A stretch of 14,807 nt of DNA from assembly GCA_020199975.1 (NCBI GenBank), contig JAIVJP010000308.1, positions 1 to 14,807 of the forward strand. The letters are read 5' to 3'. Position 1 is the first letter of the stretch. The number at the start of each line of letters is the position of its first letter. Below are positions 1-5,300 of this stretch, piece after piece. The translations under genes and the position numbers were made by a program. This DNA is from Acidobacteriota bacterium (GTDB lineage Bacteria; Acidobacteriota; Blastocatellia; Pyrinomonadales; Pyrinomonadaceae). The notes under the pieces were generated by a model, which ran no database searches, had not been told where the DNA came from, and was given only the letters and a program-made list of their open reading frames with translations.

Positions 1-67
1 TGCTCATTTCCCTGGAGGGCGGGCATCCTGGCCGCCTCTTTTTCCCCTACCTATCAAATACGGAATC

Positions 68-92
68 AGTAAACCAAGATTTTTGGTTTACT
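68..92. other. AT-rich hairpin overlapping the stop codon of the last visible BMC-P gene
   Basis: The arms at 68-77 and 83-92 form a 10-bp perfect stem (AGTAAACCAA pairing with TTGGTTTACT) around a 5-nt loop. The stem covers the stop codon (88-90, minus strand) of the pentamer gene. No run of T follows it on the minus strand, so it is a poor candidate for a Rho-independent terminator. It may instead protect the mRNA 3' end or be a processing site. Confidence 0.4.
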
Positions 93-369
93 CGTCTTCC
101 AATAGATCAATGCGATCGACCACGCCTACAATCGCAGAGTCGATGGCGGCACCGCTCTTTCCGGTTGCCGCGGTTGAAGCGCTCCAGCCCTCCTGCACAA
201 TCAACACCGTGTCGCCGACGCCCGCATCAATGGCATTGAGGGCCAGCACCGTGTATGCGGTTTGTTCCCCCTCGGGAGTGATCTGCTGGCAGAGCATCAC
301 GCTCGCGTTCTCGTAACGCTGGTTCTTTTGCGTAGCGACAATGTTTCCAACCACTCGTGCGAGAATCAT
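88..369 (-). CDS. BMC-P pentameric shell vertex protein (EutN/CcmL family), paralogue 1
   Basis: The 93-residue protein starts MILARVVGNIVAT, the usual opening of the EutN/CcmL (BMC-P, Pfam EutN_CcmL) family, and has the family's usual length. Also seen are a central hydrophobic AxDAGVGDTVLIVQEG segment, an EGWSA element near the pore-lining turn, and the closing AIVGVVDRIDL strand. Family members form pentamers that cap the vertices of icosahedral bacterial microcompartments. It is the last complete gene of the minus-strand BMC operon here. A gap of about 290 bp holding a long inverted repeat separates it from the second pentamer gene. The start is chosen by alignment to the other two pentamers (all begin M-x-x-ARxxGxxVxT); no strong ribosome binding site is seen upstream. 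The very acidic tail (LLEDE) is not shared with its two neighbours. Confidence 0.93.
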   Translation of the reverse strand: MILARVVGNIVATQKNQRYENASVMLCQQITPEGEQTAYTVLALNAIDAGVGDTVLIVQEGWSASTAATGKSGAAIDSAIVGVVDRIDLLEDE

Positions 370-483
370 ATACTTGGCGAATGCTACGCAATATCTAACC
401 TTAGTTTTCGGTGCCTCAAACTCGCTAGGTACCGAGGCTGTGAAAAACTCGAGAAGTCTTGCTCAACTCAAGCAGCCACTCAA

Positions 484-620
484 TACGGAACCGCGAGCGG
501 TAGCGACCGGATGCTAGCACTCAACTCATCTGACAAAGTTGTGTGGAATCCCGCATGCTGTTTGAACCATCAACCAATCTTGAGTGCTAACATCCGGTCG
601 CTACCGCTCGCGGTTCCGTA
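484..620. repeat. REPIN/MITE-like element with 41-bp near-perfect inverted repeats
   Basis: The arm at 484-524 and the arm at 580-620 are reverse complements over 41 bases with one mismatch, separated by a 55-bp spacer. The ends read TACGGAACCG...CGGTTCCGTA, so TA borders both sides, compatible with insertion into a TA target. The unit contains no gene. It lies inside the BMC operon between two pentamer genes, so the transcript would carry a very stable hairpin there. Dispersed palindromes with a core like GAACCGCGAGCGGTAGCGAC are, to my recollection, common in acidobacterial genomes; this is unverified here. Confidence 0.85.
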
Positions 621-660
621 ATCGTCGCTTATTGCAACCAAGATGCCTGCGTTCCCGGCA

Positions 661-933
661 TCAACGCGTTACATGCGCGTTCGAATCAACGATGGCGATG
701 ATCGTGCAGTCTGTCGGGGTATCTTCTCTCTTGAAAGGAAAGCTGGCTTCTTTCCCGCGACACCAGAAAACCAGCTCGCCCACACCTGCCCCAACTGAGT
801 CAACCGCCACCATCGGCTTGCCTGAGGGCTCGAGATCCTTGTTCAAAGTTTGCACCACGAGTAGCTTGCGCCCTTCGAGGGATTCGTTCTTGACGGTCGC
901 CACTACCGTACCAATGACGCGAGCAAGTTGCAT
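661..933 (-). CDS. BMC-P pentameric shell vertex protein (EutN/CcmL family), paralogue 2
   Basis: The 90-residue protein starts MQLARVIGTVVATVKNESL and contains LLVVQ, the VAVDSVGAGVGELVFW core and the final CTIIAIVDS strand, so it fits EutN/CcmL along its whole length. It differs from the other two pentamers in the loop after the core: CRGKEASFPFKRED replaces the usual small-residue EGxSA/GSSAR segment, giving a bulkier, charged face. Three distinct pentamers in one locus is typical of several BMC types, where they sit at different vertices of the same shell. The gene is 68 bp downstream of the third pentamer gene, and that gap holds tandem heptamer repeats. No clear Shine-Dalgarno sequence precedes the ATG. 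Translation may depend on upstream coupling or a leaderless-like start. Confidence 0.93.
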   Translation of the reverse strand: MQLARVIGTVVATVKNESLEGRKLLVVQTLNKDLEPSGKPMVAVDSVGAGVGELVFWCRGKEASFPFKREDTPTDCTIIAIVDSNAHVTR

Positions 934-940
934 ATTCGTA

Positions 941-1024
941 AAACGTGAATCGTGAATCGTGAATGGGAAACTGTGAATAGGTACGAAGCCTTCTTATTCA
1001 TTCACGATTGACGATTTACGATTC
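941..1024. repeat. Tandem GTGAATC-type heptamers arranged as an imperfect inverted repeat
   Basis: Plus-strand 941-965 contains three successive copies of CGTGAAT-type heptamers, ending GTGAATG. Positions 999-1024 carry the complementary series (ATTCACGATTGACGATTTACG), so the two blocks can pair as an imperfect stem with a loop of about 33 nt. The right-hand block overlaps the 3' end of the third pentamer gene and encodes its last residues and stop. A related block lies at 1671-1690. Confidence 0.7.
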
Positions 1025-1295
1025 CCGGGGCAGTTATATCCACCGTATCGATAATGCCGACGATGGCAGCGTCAACAGGGGTATCTTTCATGCCCTGTGC
1101 CAGACGTGCGCTTGAGCCGGCAACTACTAGGACTCGCTCATGAAATCCGGCGCCCACTGTATCTACGGCGACCACGTAGCCCGTCGTGTCGGTTCCATCT
1201 ACATTGATGGGACGAACGATGAGCAGCTTCTTGCCGAGTAGTCGTTCGTCCTTCTGCGTTGAGACGACCGTGCCAAGGATGCGCGCGATGATCAT
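1002..1295 (-). CDS. BMC-P pentameric shell vertex protein (EutN/CcmL family), paralogue 3
   Basis: The 97-residue protein starts MIIARILGTVVSTQKDERLLGKK and has the VAVDTVGAGFHERVLVVAG core, a GSSAR element and the closing AAIVGIIDTVDI strand, all diagnostic of EutN/CcmL pentamers. It begins 2 bp after the stop of the hexamer gene, so the two are almost certainly translationally coupled. The C-terminal tail (TAPGIVNRQS) goes beyond the family core, and its last codons plus stop lie within the heptamer-type repeat at 999-1024. The tail therefore looks acquired by repeat invasion rather than ancestral. Role: shell vertex protein of the microcompartment encoded by this operon. Confidence 0.93.
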   Translation of the reverse strand: MIIARILGTVVSTQKDERLLGKKLLIVRPINVDGTDTTGYVVAVDTVGAGFHERVLVVAGSSARLAQGMKDTPVDAAIVGIIDTVDITAPGIVNRQS

Positions 1296-1297
1296 GC

Positions 1298-1585
1298 CTA
1301 GCCGCGGCTGAGACCGATGGGAAGTGCCTCGTCGACGCTGCCGTGCGGCCGCGGGATGACGTGGACGCTAACCAGCTCGCCGACGCGACGTGCTGCTGCA
1401 GCTCCCGCGTCCGTCGCCGCTTTCACAGCGGCAACGTCGCCACGGACGATGGCGGTCACAAAGCCGGCGCCAATTTTTTCGTAGCCGATAAGTGTGACGT
1501 TGGCAGCTTTGACCATCGCGTCCGCGGCTTCAATCATCGCCACCAATCCTTTGGTTTCGACCATACCCAGTGCTTCTTGTGGCAT
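1298..1585 (-). CDS. BMC-H hexameric microcompartment shell protein
   Basis: The 95-residue protein has a single BMC domain, with the canonical ALGMVETKGLVAMIEAADAM start, a KAANV strand, the pore loop EKIGAG (residues 36-41) and the GELVSVHVIPRPH end. It belongs to the PduA/CcmK/EutM class that tiles the facets of microcompartments. The pore motif is a KIGSG variant with alanine replacing serine, so the pore is small and weakly polar, as in shells passing small polar metabolites. It is the only hexamer visible and no BMC-T protein is in view, so further shell genes may lie beyond the left edge. A strong ribosome binding site (GGAGGAG, 9 bases before the ATG on the minus strand) fits a protein needed in large amounts. 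Order in the operon: aldolase, this gene, pentamer 3 (2-bp gap). Confidence 0.96.
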   Translation of the reverse strand: MPQEALGMVETKGLVAMIEAADAMVKAANVTLIGYEKIGAGFVTAIVRGDVAAVKAATDAGAAAARRVGELVSVHVIPRPHGSVDEALPIGLSRG

Positions 1586-1608
1586 CTGCTAAGCTCCTCC
1601 AGTCGGGT

Positions 1609-1690
1609 AAAAAGTAGTGAATGGTCTCAACCTTACTACTCATCACTAACATTTACCATTTACATATATTATTCACGTTTCACGATTCAC
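1609..1690. repeat. Heptamer-like repeat block between aldolase and BMC-H genes
   Basis: Read on the minus strand, the block runs GTGAATC-GTGAAAC-GTGAATA, then GTAAATG-GTAAATG, then degenerate copies. It fills most of the spacer between the aldolase and hexamer genes. The aldolase's final Glu-Ser-stop is written in this repeat (GAATCGTGA), as is the end of the third pentamer gene in the related block at 999-1024. It resembles the short tandemly repeated heptanucleotides known from cyanobacteria; common origin is not implied. Confidence 0.55.
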
Positions 1691-2498
1691 CTCGACTAAC
1701 TGCCTGCGATAAAAGTTCAACCAGCTCTTCTCGCGTTAGTGCAATCTTCCCGGAACCGTTTTCCGAAGGTCGTCGATACCCTGTTGATGGCCGATCCCCC
1801 GATGGACACGTGAGCTGCGTTTCATGAAGGTAGCCACAGGCCTGGCAGCGCGCTCCTTCACCCAAATAACCTGCGGCTTCGCGCACATTAATTAGCTTCT
1901 CGATTGCGGCGGCCGGAAGGGTTTTTGAGCCACCGAGTATTCGCGAAAGGATCGTGATCCTTGCCGTATGCTCGAGCGTCTCCAAACGATCGAACGCTTG
2001 CCACAAATCCGCGCCATAAGCGACGGCGCCATGATTAGCCATTAGGAGCGCGTTATGGTGTTTCACGAGCGGACGCATAGCCTCGGTCAACTCGTCGGTC
2101 GAAGGAGTTCCGTAGGACGCGAGTGGTACGCATCCGAGTGTCAAAATCACTTCGGAGAGTATCGGCTGATCGATTGCCAACCCGGCGACAGCGAAAGCCG
2201 TCCCGTGGGGTGGATGTGCATGGCAAACCGCCTTTACGTCGCTCCGCTCCCGATAGATTAGCAAGTGCATTGCTAACTCACTCGACGCCTTCCGGTCAGT
2301 CAGCGGATTGCCCTCTGCGTCTGTCAGCGCCAGACAGTCTTCAGTCATTCGTCCTTTGCACGTCATTGTCGGCGTCGCGACAATGCGGCCGTCGGCTAGA
2401 CGCACGCTGATGTTGCCGTCAGAGGAGACGACATAACTGCGTTCGTACATCAGATTGCCGATCTGAACTATTTCGCGACGAGCGCTTTTCTCATCCAT
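1680..2498 (-). CDS. Class II (zinc) aldolase of the fuculose/rhamnulose-1-phosphate type, with C-terminal BMC encapsulation peptide
   Basis: The 272-residue protein has an aldolase_II/AraD-like domain at about residues 1-210. Visible metal and active-site residues are the HAHPPH motif (His93, His95), NHG with His156 and the SSEL element with Glu74; substrate-loop residues around 22-32 (VSSDGNISVR) also fit. Family members cleave L-fuculose-1-phosphate or L-rhamnulose-1-phosphate to DHAP and lactaldehyde, a pathway packaged in planctomycete/verrucomicrobial-type BMCs. After the domain comes a Cys-rich patch (Cys218, Cys221, Cys231: CxxC...C), a polar Gly/Ser/Pro linker (about 232-250), then the amphipathic helix LTREELVELLSQAVSRG (254-270), which looks like an encapsulation peptide targeting the enzyme to the shell lumen. 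The gene starts 17 bp after rex and precedes the shell genes. Exact substrate is inferred; other class II members (ribulose-phosphate epimerases, methylthioribulose-phosphate dehydratases) are less likely here. Confidence 0.88.
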   Translation of the reverse strand: MDEKSARREIVQIGNLMYERSYVVSSDGNISVRLADGRIVATPTMTCKGRMTEDCLALTDAEGNPLTDRKASSELAMHLLIYRERSDVKAVCHAHPPHGTAFAVAGLAIDQPILSEVILTLGCVPLASYGTPSTDELTEAMRPLVKHHNALLMANHGAVAYGADLWQAFDRLETLEHTARITILSRILGGSKTLPAAAIEKLINVREAAGYLGEGARCQACGYLHETQLTCPSGDRPSTGYRRPSENGSGKIALTREELVELLSQAVSRGES

Positions 2499-2515
2499 TG
2501 ATTCCCGAGTGCCTG

Positions 2516-3223
2516 TTATAATTCCTTTTCCTTCCGTTCAAGAGCCTCTTCAAAGTCATTGCTGCGACGCGCATTGGTGACCACCCGAGCCTGCGGGCGC
2601 GCCAGGAAATACGATAATGATTCCAGCGAAGTTGTTAAGTCAACGGTTTTGACTTTCACTCCCAGCCGGACGCTGAGAGACGCCGGCGCGAAGTTGAGCA
2701 CCGCTTTCACACCTGCAGCCATAACCTGATTCAAGACTCGCTGCGCTGCTCGAGCGGGAACGGCAATAACTGCAACGTCGACCCCCTCCTCTTTAACCAT
2801 CCGAGCAATCTTCTTGACGTCGTGCACCAGAACCTCGCCGCTGCTCAGGCGTTGGCCAATCTTTGAAGCGTCATTATCAAATAGGGCTACTACCCTGAAA
2901 TTCGATTTTTCGAATCCCTGATAGTTCGCCAGAGCCGTACCCAATCTTCCTGCACCAATGATGGCTACCCGATGAGGATTGTCCAGGCCAAGAATCTTGG
3001 TAATGTTCGCTTGCAACTCCTCAACGAAGTAACCGACACCTCGCACGCCAAACTCACCGAAGTAACCTAAGTCCTTTCGAATTTGTGCGGAATTGAGATT
3101 GAACTGCTCGGCAAGCTCCTGCGATGAAATAGTTTTGATCTCCGCCGCTGAGAGCGTATTCAAACAGCGCAGGTAAACGCTGAGCCGGTTAGTTGTGAGT
3201 TCTGAGATTTTCTCTGATTTCAT
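2516..3223 (-). CDS. rex: Redox-sensing transcriptional repressor Rex
   Basis: The 235-residue protein matches Rex along its whole length. An N-terminal winged helix (about 1-80) contains the hallmark segment SSQELAEQFNLNSAQIRKDL and GYFGEFGVRGVGY. A Rossmann NAD(H)-binding domain begins at IIGAGRLGTALANY (88-101) and is followed by VVALFDND and the domain-swap C-terminal helix. Rex dimers bind operators when NADH/NAD+ is low and release DNA when NADH rises, controlling fermentation and respiration genes. Here it is the first gene of the BMC operon, 17 bp ahead of the aldolase, so aldehyde metabolism in the shell is probably redox controlled and rex autoregulated. I could not find a convincing TTGTGAA...TTCACAA operator upstream. 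The tail after the last helix is rich in charged residues (EEALERKEKEL). Confidence 0.95.
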   Translation of the reverse strand: MKSEKISELTTNRLSVYLRCLNTLSAAEIKTISSQELAEQFNLNSAQIRKDLGYFGEFGVRGVGYFVEELQANITKILGLDNPHRVAIIGAGRLGTALANYQGFEKSNFRVVALFDNDASKIGQRLSSGEVLVHDVKKIARMVKEEGVDVAVIAVPARAAQRVLNQVMAAGVKAVLNFAPASLSVRLGVKVKTVDLTTSLESLSYFLARPQARVVTNARRSNDFEEALERKEKEL

Positions 3224-3241
3224 TAAGGGCCTGTTGGTGGA

Positions 3242-3271
3242 AGTATATCCCTAATGCGAGATCAATGGTAA
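3242..3271 (-). promoter_or_regulatory. Candidate sigma70-type promoter for the rex-BMC operon
   Basis: On the minus strand a -35 of TTACCA (4/6) and a -10 of TATACT (5/6) lie 18 bp apart, about 20 bp upstream of the rex start. Consensus assumptions are borrowed from E. coli. Confidence 0.4.
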
Positions 3272-3282
3272 GGGCATGACTT

Positions 3283-3380
3283 GTGGAGTGCGCCGGCAGA
3301 GCGTAGTGGCGACGGCGCTTTGGATTCGCGACTCGCTCGACCATCCAAAGTGGTGTCGCACTGCGCTTCCACCGCACTCC
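3283..3380. repeat. Imperfect inverted-repeat element in the rex/ruvA divergent intergenic region
   Basis: The left arm (3283-3325) and right arm (3343-3380) are imperfect reverse complements. Ends GGAGTGCG/CGCACTCC and the inner ATCCAAAG/CTTTGGAT are exact, the middle diverged, and the loop is 17 bp. It contains no gene; the short open frames through it are by-products of the palindrome. It sits upstream of the candidate promoters of both rex and ruvA. To my recollection, similar palindromes occur as dispersed repeats in acidobacterial genomes (not checked). Confidence 0.65.
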
Positions 3381-3435
3381 CAACGTTTGAGTGGCATCAT
3401 CCAGGTCCCAGTGGAAGCTGCGCGATTAACGTTCA

Positions 3436-3465
3436 TTGCTCAATCGCGGGAGCATCAACTACAAT
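3436..3465 (+). promoter_or_regulatory. Candidate ruvAB promoter with phased AATCGCG half-sites
   Basis: A -35 of TTGCTC and a -10 of TACAAT (5/6) are separated by 18 bp, 50 bp ahead of the ruvA ATG. The 7-mer CGCGATT/AATCGCG occurs at 3421, 3442 and 3463, each 21 bp apart, the last overlapping the -10. Such spacing on one DNA face suggests an operator; this is inference. Confidence 0.4.
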
Positions 3466-3514
3466 CGCGTGCGTTTAACGAGACTTGCCCCCATCGACTT
3501 TGTTTTGTACGTCA

Positions 3515-4138
3515 ATGATTGCACATCTCTCCGGCACACTTCTCTCCAAACAGGCGACTTCGGTAATACTTGATGTCGCTGGCGTCGGTTATGAAGTCAC
3601 GATTCCCATTTCGACTTTTTACGAATTGGAAGAGCCCGGCGCGAGTGTCCAGCTCCGCATCTACACGCACGTCCGCGAAGACGCGCTGCAACTCTATGGT
3701 TTCAAGACCGCTCGCGAACGCGAGCTCTTCTTGCGTCTAATCTCCGTCAGCGGGATCGGCCCGAAGCTGGGTATCACTTTGCTTTCGGGCATGAGCGCCG
3801 ATGAGATGATCGCTTCAATCCGTACCAACAATCTAGCTCGGCTGACTTTGATTCCCGGGGTTGGGAGAAAGACTGCGGAGCGGCTGGTGATGGAGCTGCG
3901 GGACAAGGTTGCTTCGCTTTCTTCACCGCAGTTGGAAGAAGAGTTAGGCGCTCAGCCTGAAGCGGCAGCCCCACCAACAGAGGACTCGGTACGCTCCGAC
4001 GCGCTTTCGGCCCTTCTAAATCTCGGTTATCAACGCAGCGCGGCTGAGAAAGCCGTCAACGGTGCACTCAGCGAAGGTGGCGATGTGTCTGTGGAGTCAA
4101 TTCTGCGGCAGAGTCTTCGCAAACTCGCAAAAGGATGA
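3515..4138 (+). CDS. ruvA: Holliday junction branch migration protein RuvA
   Basis: The 207-residue protein starts MIAHLSGTLLSKQ, the normal RuvA opening. That is why the start is set at 3515 rather than at the in-frame upstream ATG at 3485. The N-terminal OB domain covers about 1-65 (ending YTHVREDALQLYGF). The helix-hairpin-helix region has both motifs VSGIGPKLG and IPGVGRKTAERL. A flexible Glu/Ala/Pro linker (about 135-158) leads to the C-terminal domain III (DALSALLNLGYQRSAAEKAV), which contacts RuvB. RuvA tetramers bind Holliday junctions and load RuvB for branch migration in recombinational repair. ruvB follows after 77 bp; ruvC is not in view. Confidence 0.97.
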   Translation: MIAHLSGTLLSKQATSVILDVAGVGYEVTIPISTFYELEEPGASVQLRIYTHVREDALQLYGFKTARERELFLRLISVSGIGPKLGITLLSGMSADEMIASIRTNNLARLTLIPGVGRKTAERLVMELRDKVASLSSPQLEEELGAQPEAAAPPTEDSVRSDALSALLNLGYQRSAAEKAVNGALSEGGDVSVESILRQSLRKLAKG

Positions 4139-4215
4139 CCGCACTCACCGTTTCGAGCGACTCTTTGCTTTAGTTCAACTTAGGCCTTACGATTCGAGCA
4201 GCGGAATATCTAAAC

Positions 4216-5256
4216 ATGTCAACCGAGCAACCAGCCCGAGTGCGTGACGAAGCTCTAAATGACGACGAGCGACAGTTTGAACTGACCGTACGCCCCACAC
4301 GGCTCTCTGAGTACATAGGACAGCGTCAGGTCAAAGAGAACCTCCGTGTTTACATGAAAGCCGCCCTGGGCCGCAAAGAGGCTCTCGACCACGTGCTGTT
4401 GACAGGGCCCCCAGGTCTCGGCAAGACGACCCTCGCCAACATCATCGCCAACGAAATGGGTGCTGAGATGCGGTCGACCGCCGGACCTGCCATTGAAAAG
4501 GCTGGCGACATTGCCGCCCTCCTAACCAATCTGCAGGAAGGCGACGTGCTTTTCATCGACGAGATTCACCGTCTACTTCCTGCCCTCGAAGAGAAATTGT
4601 ATCCAGCGATGGAGGACTACAACCTGGATTTACTCATCGGCCAGGGCGCCGGGGCCAGGTCCATCAAATTGGAATTGCCGAAGTTTACGCTAGTTGGAGC
4701 AACGACTCGCGCGGGCTTGATCACGGCTCCCTTACGCGGTCGTTTTGGCATCGTATTTCATCTGGACTTCTACCCACACGAGGACTTGGAAGTGATTTGC
4801 AAACGCTCGGCGGAGATTTTGGGAGTGGAGATAGACAACGAGGGAGCCCGCGAGATTGCCAGACGGTCAAGAGGTACACCGCGTATTGTGAACCGGTTGC
4901 TGCGGCGGGTCCGCGACTACGCCGAGGTTGATTACGACGGCCGCATCACTAAAAACATCGCCCACGATGCGCTCAACCGCATGGAAGTAGACACCTTCGG
5001 TCTCGACGAAATGGACCGCAAGCTGCTCCTGACAATCATCGAGAAGTTTAATGGCGGGCCAGTGGGTTTGGGAACCATTTCGGCTTCCATTCACGAAGAG
5101 AAGGATTCGATCGAGGAGATTATTGAACCCTATCTAATTCAAATCGGCTTCCTTGACCGCACTCCCCGCGGGCGTATGGCAACCAGACGAGCTTACGATC
5201 ATCTTGGCATTATTCCTTCCACCCCTCACAAACCCAGCCTGTTCGATTCTCCCTGA
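4216..5256 (+). CDS. ruvB: Holliday junction branch migration DNA helicase RuvB
   Basis: The 346-residue protein is full length for the family. An N-terminal AAA+ domain holds Walker A GPPGLGKTT (64-72), Walker B with the RuvB-specific DEIHR (115-119), sensor 1 GATTRAGL, and the arginine-finger stretch APLRGRFG. The sensor 2 region RRSRGTPRIVNRLLRR and the C-terminal winged helix (GGPVGLGTISASIHEEKDS to GFLDRTPRGR) follow. RuvB hexamer rings on either side of a RuvA-bound junction use ATP to pull DNA arms through. It lies directly after ruvA and is likely co-transcribed. The ATG at 4216 gives a normal short N-terminal extension; the Shine-Dalgarno is weak. Confidence 0.98.
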   Translation: MSTEQPARVRDEALNDDERQFELTVRPTRLSEYIGQRQVKENLRVYMKAALGRKEALDHVLLTGPPGLGKTTLANIIANEMGAEMRSTAGPAIEKAGDIAALLTNLQEGDVLFIDEIHRLLPALEEKLYPAMEDYNLDLLIGQGAGARSIKLELPKFTLVGATTRAGLITAPLRGRFGIVFHLDFYPHEDLEVICKRSAEILGVEIDNEGAREIARRSRGTPRIVNRLLRRVRDYAEVDYDGRITKNIAHDALNRMEVDTFGLDEMDRKLLLTIIEKFNGGPVGLGTISASIHEEKDSIEEIIEPYLIQIGFLDRTPRGRMATRRAYDHLGIIPSTPHKPSLFDSP

Positions 5257-5300
5257 AGATTTTGGTAGGGTGTTAATTCCATTGTTGAATAGCACCCGGA

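Noticed and set aside
68..92. Rho-independent terminator of the BMC operon
   Set aside because: The stem is AT-rich and no T-run follows on the minus strand; the operon may well continue past the window edge.
262..955. Plus-strand open frames of about 120 codons over the pentamer genes
   Set aside because: They run antisense to clear EutN/CcmL genes and through the inverted repeat, and resemble no family.
941..1024. CRISPR array
   Set aside because: The units are 7-bp heptamers without spacers of regular length.
3485..3514. Upstream ATG of ruvA as the true start
   Set aside because: It would add ten residues (MPPSTLFCTS) with no counterpart in RuvA; the ATG at 3515 gives the canonical MIAHLSG start.
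3189..3518. Several short open frames on both strands between rex and ruvA
   Set aside because: They read through the palindromic element and overlap rex or ruvA; no ribosome binding site or family match.
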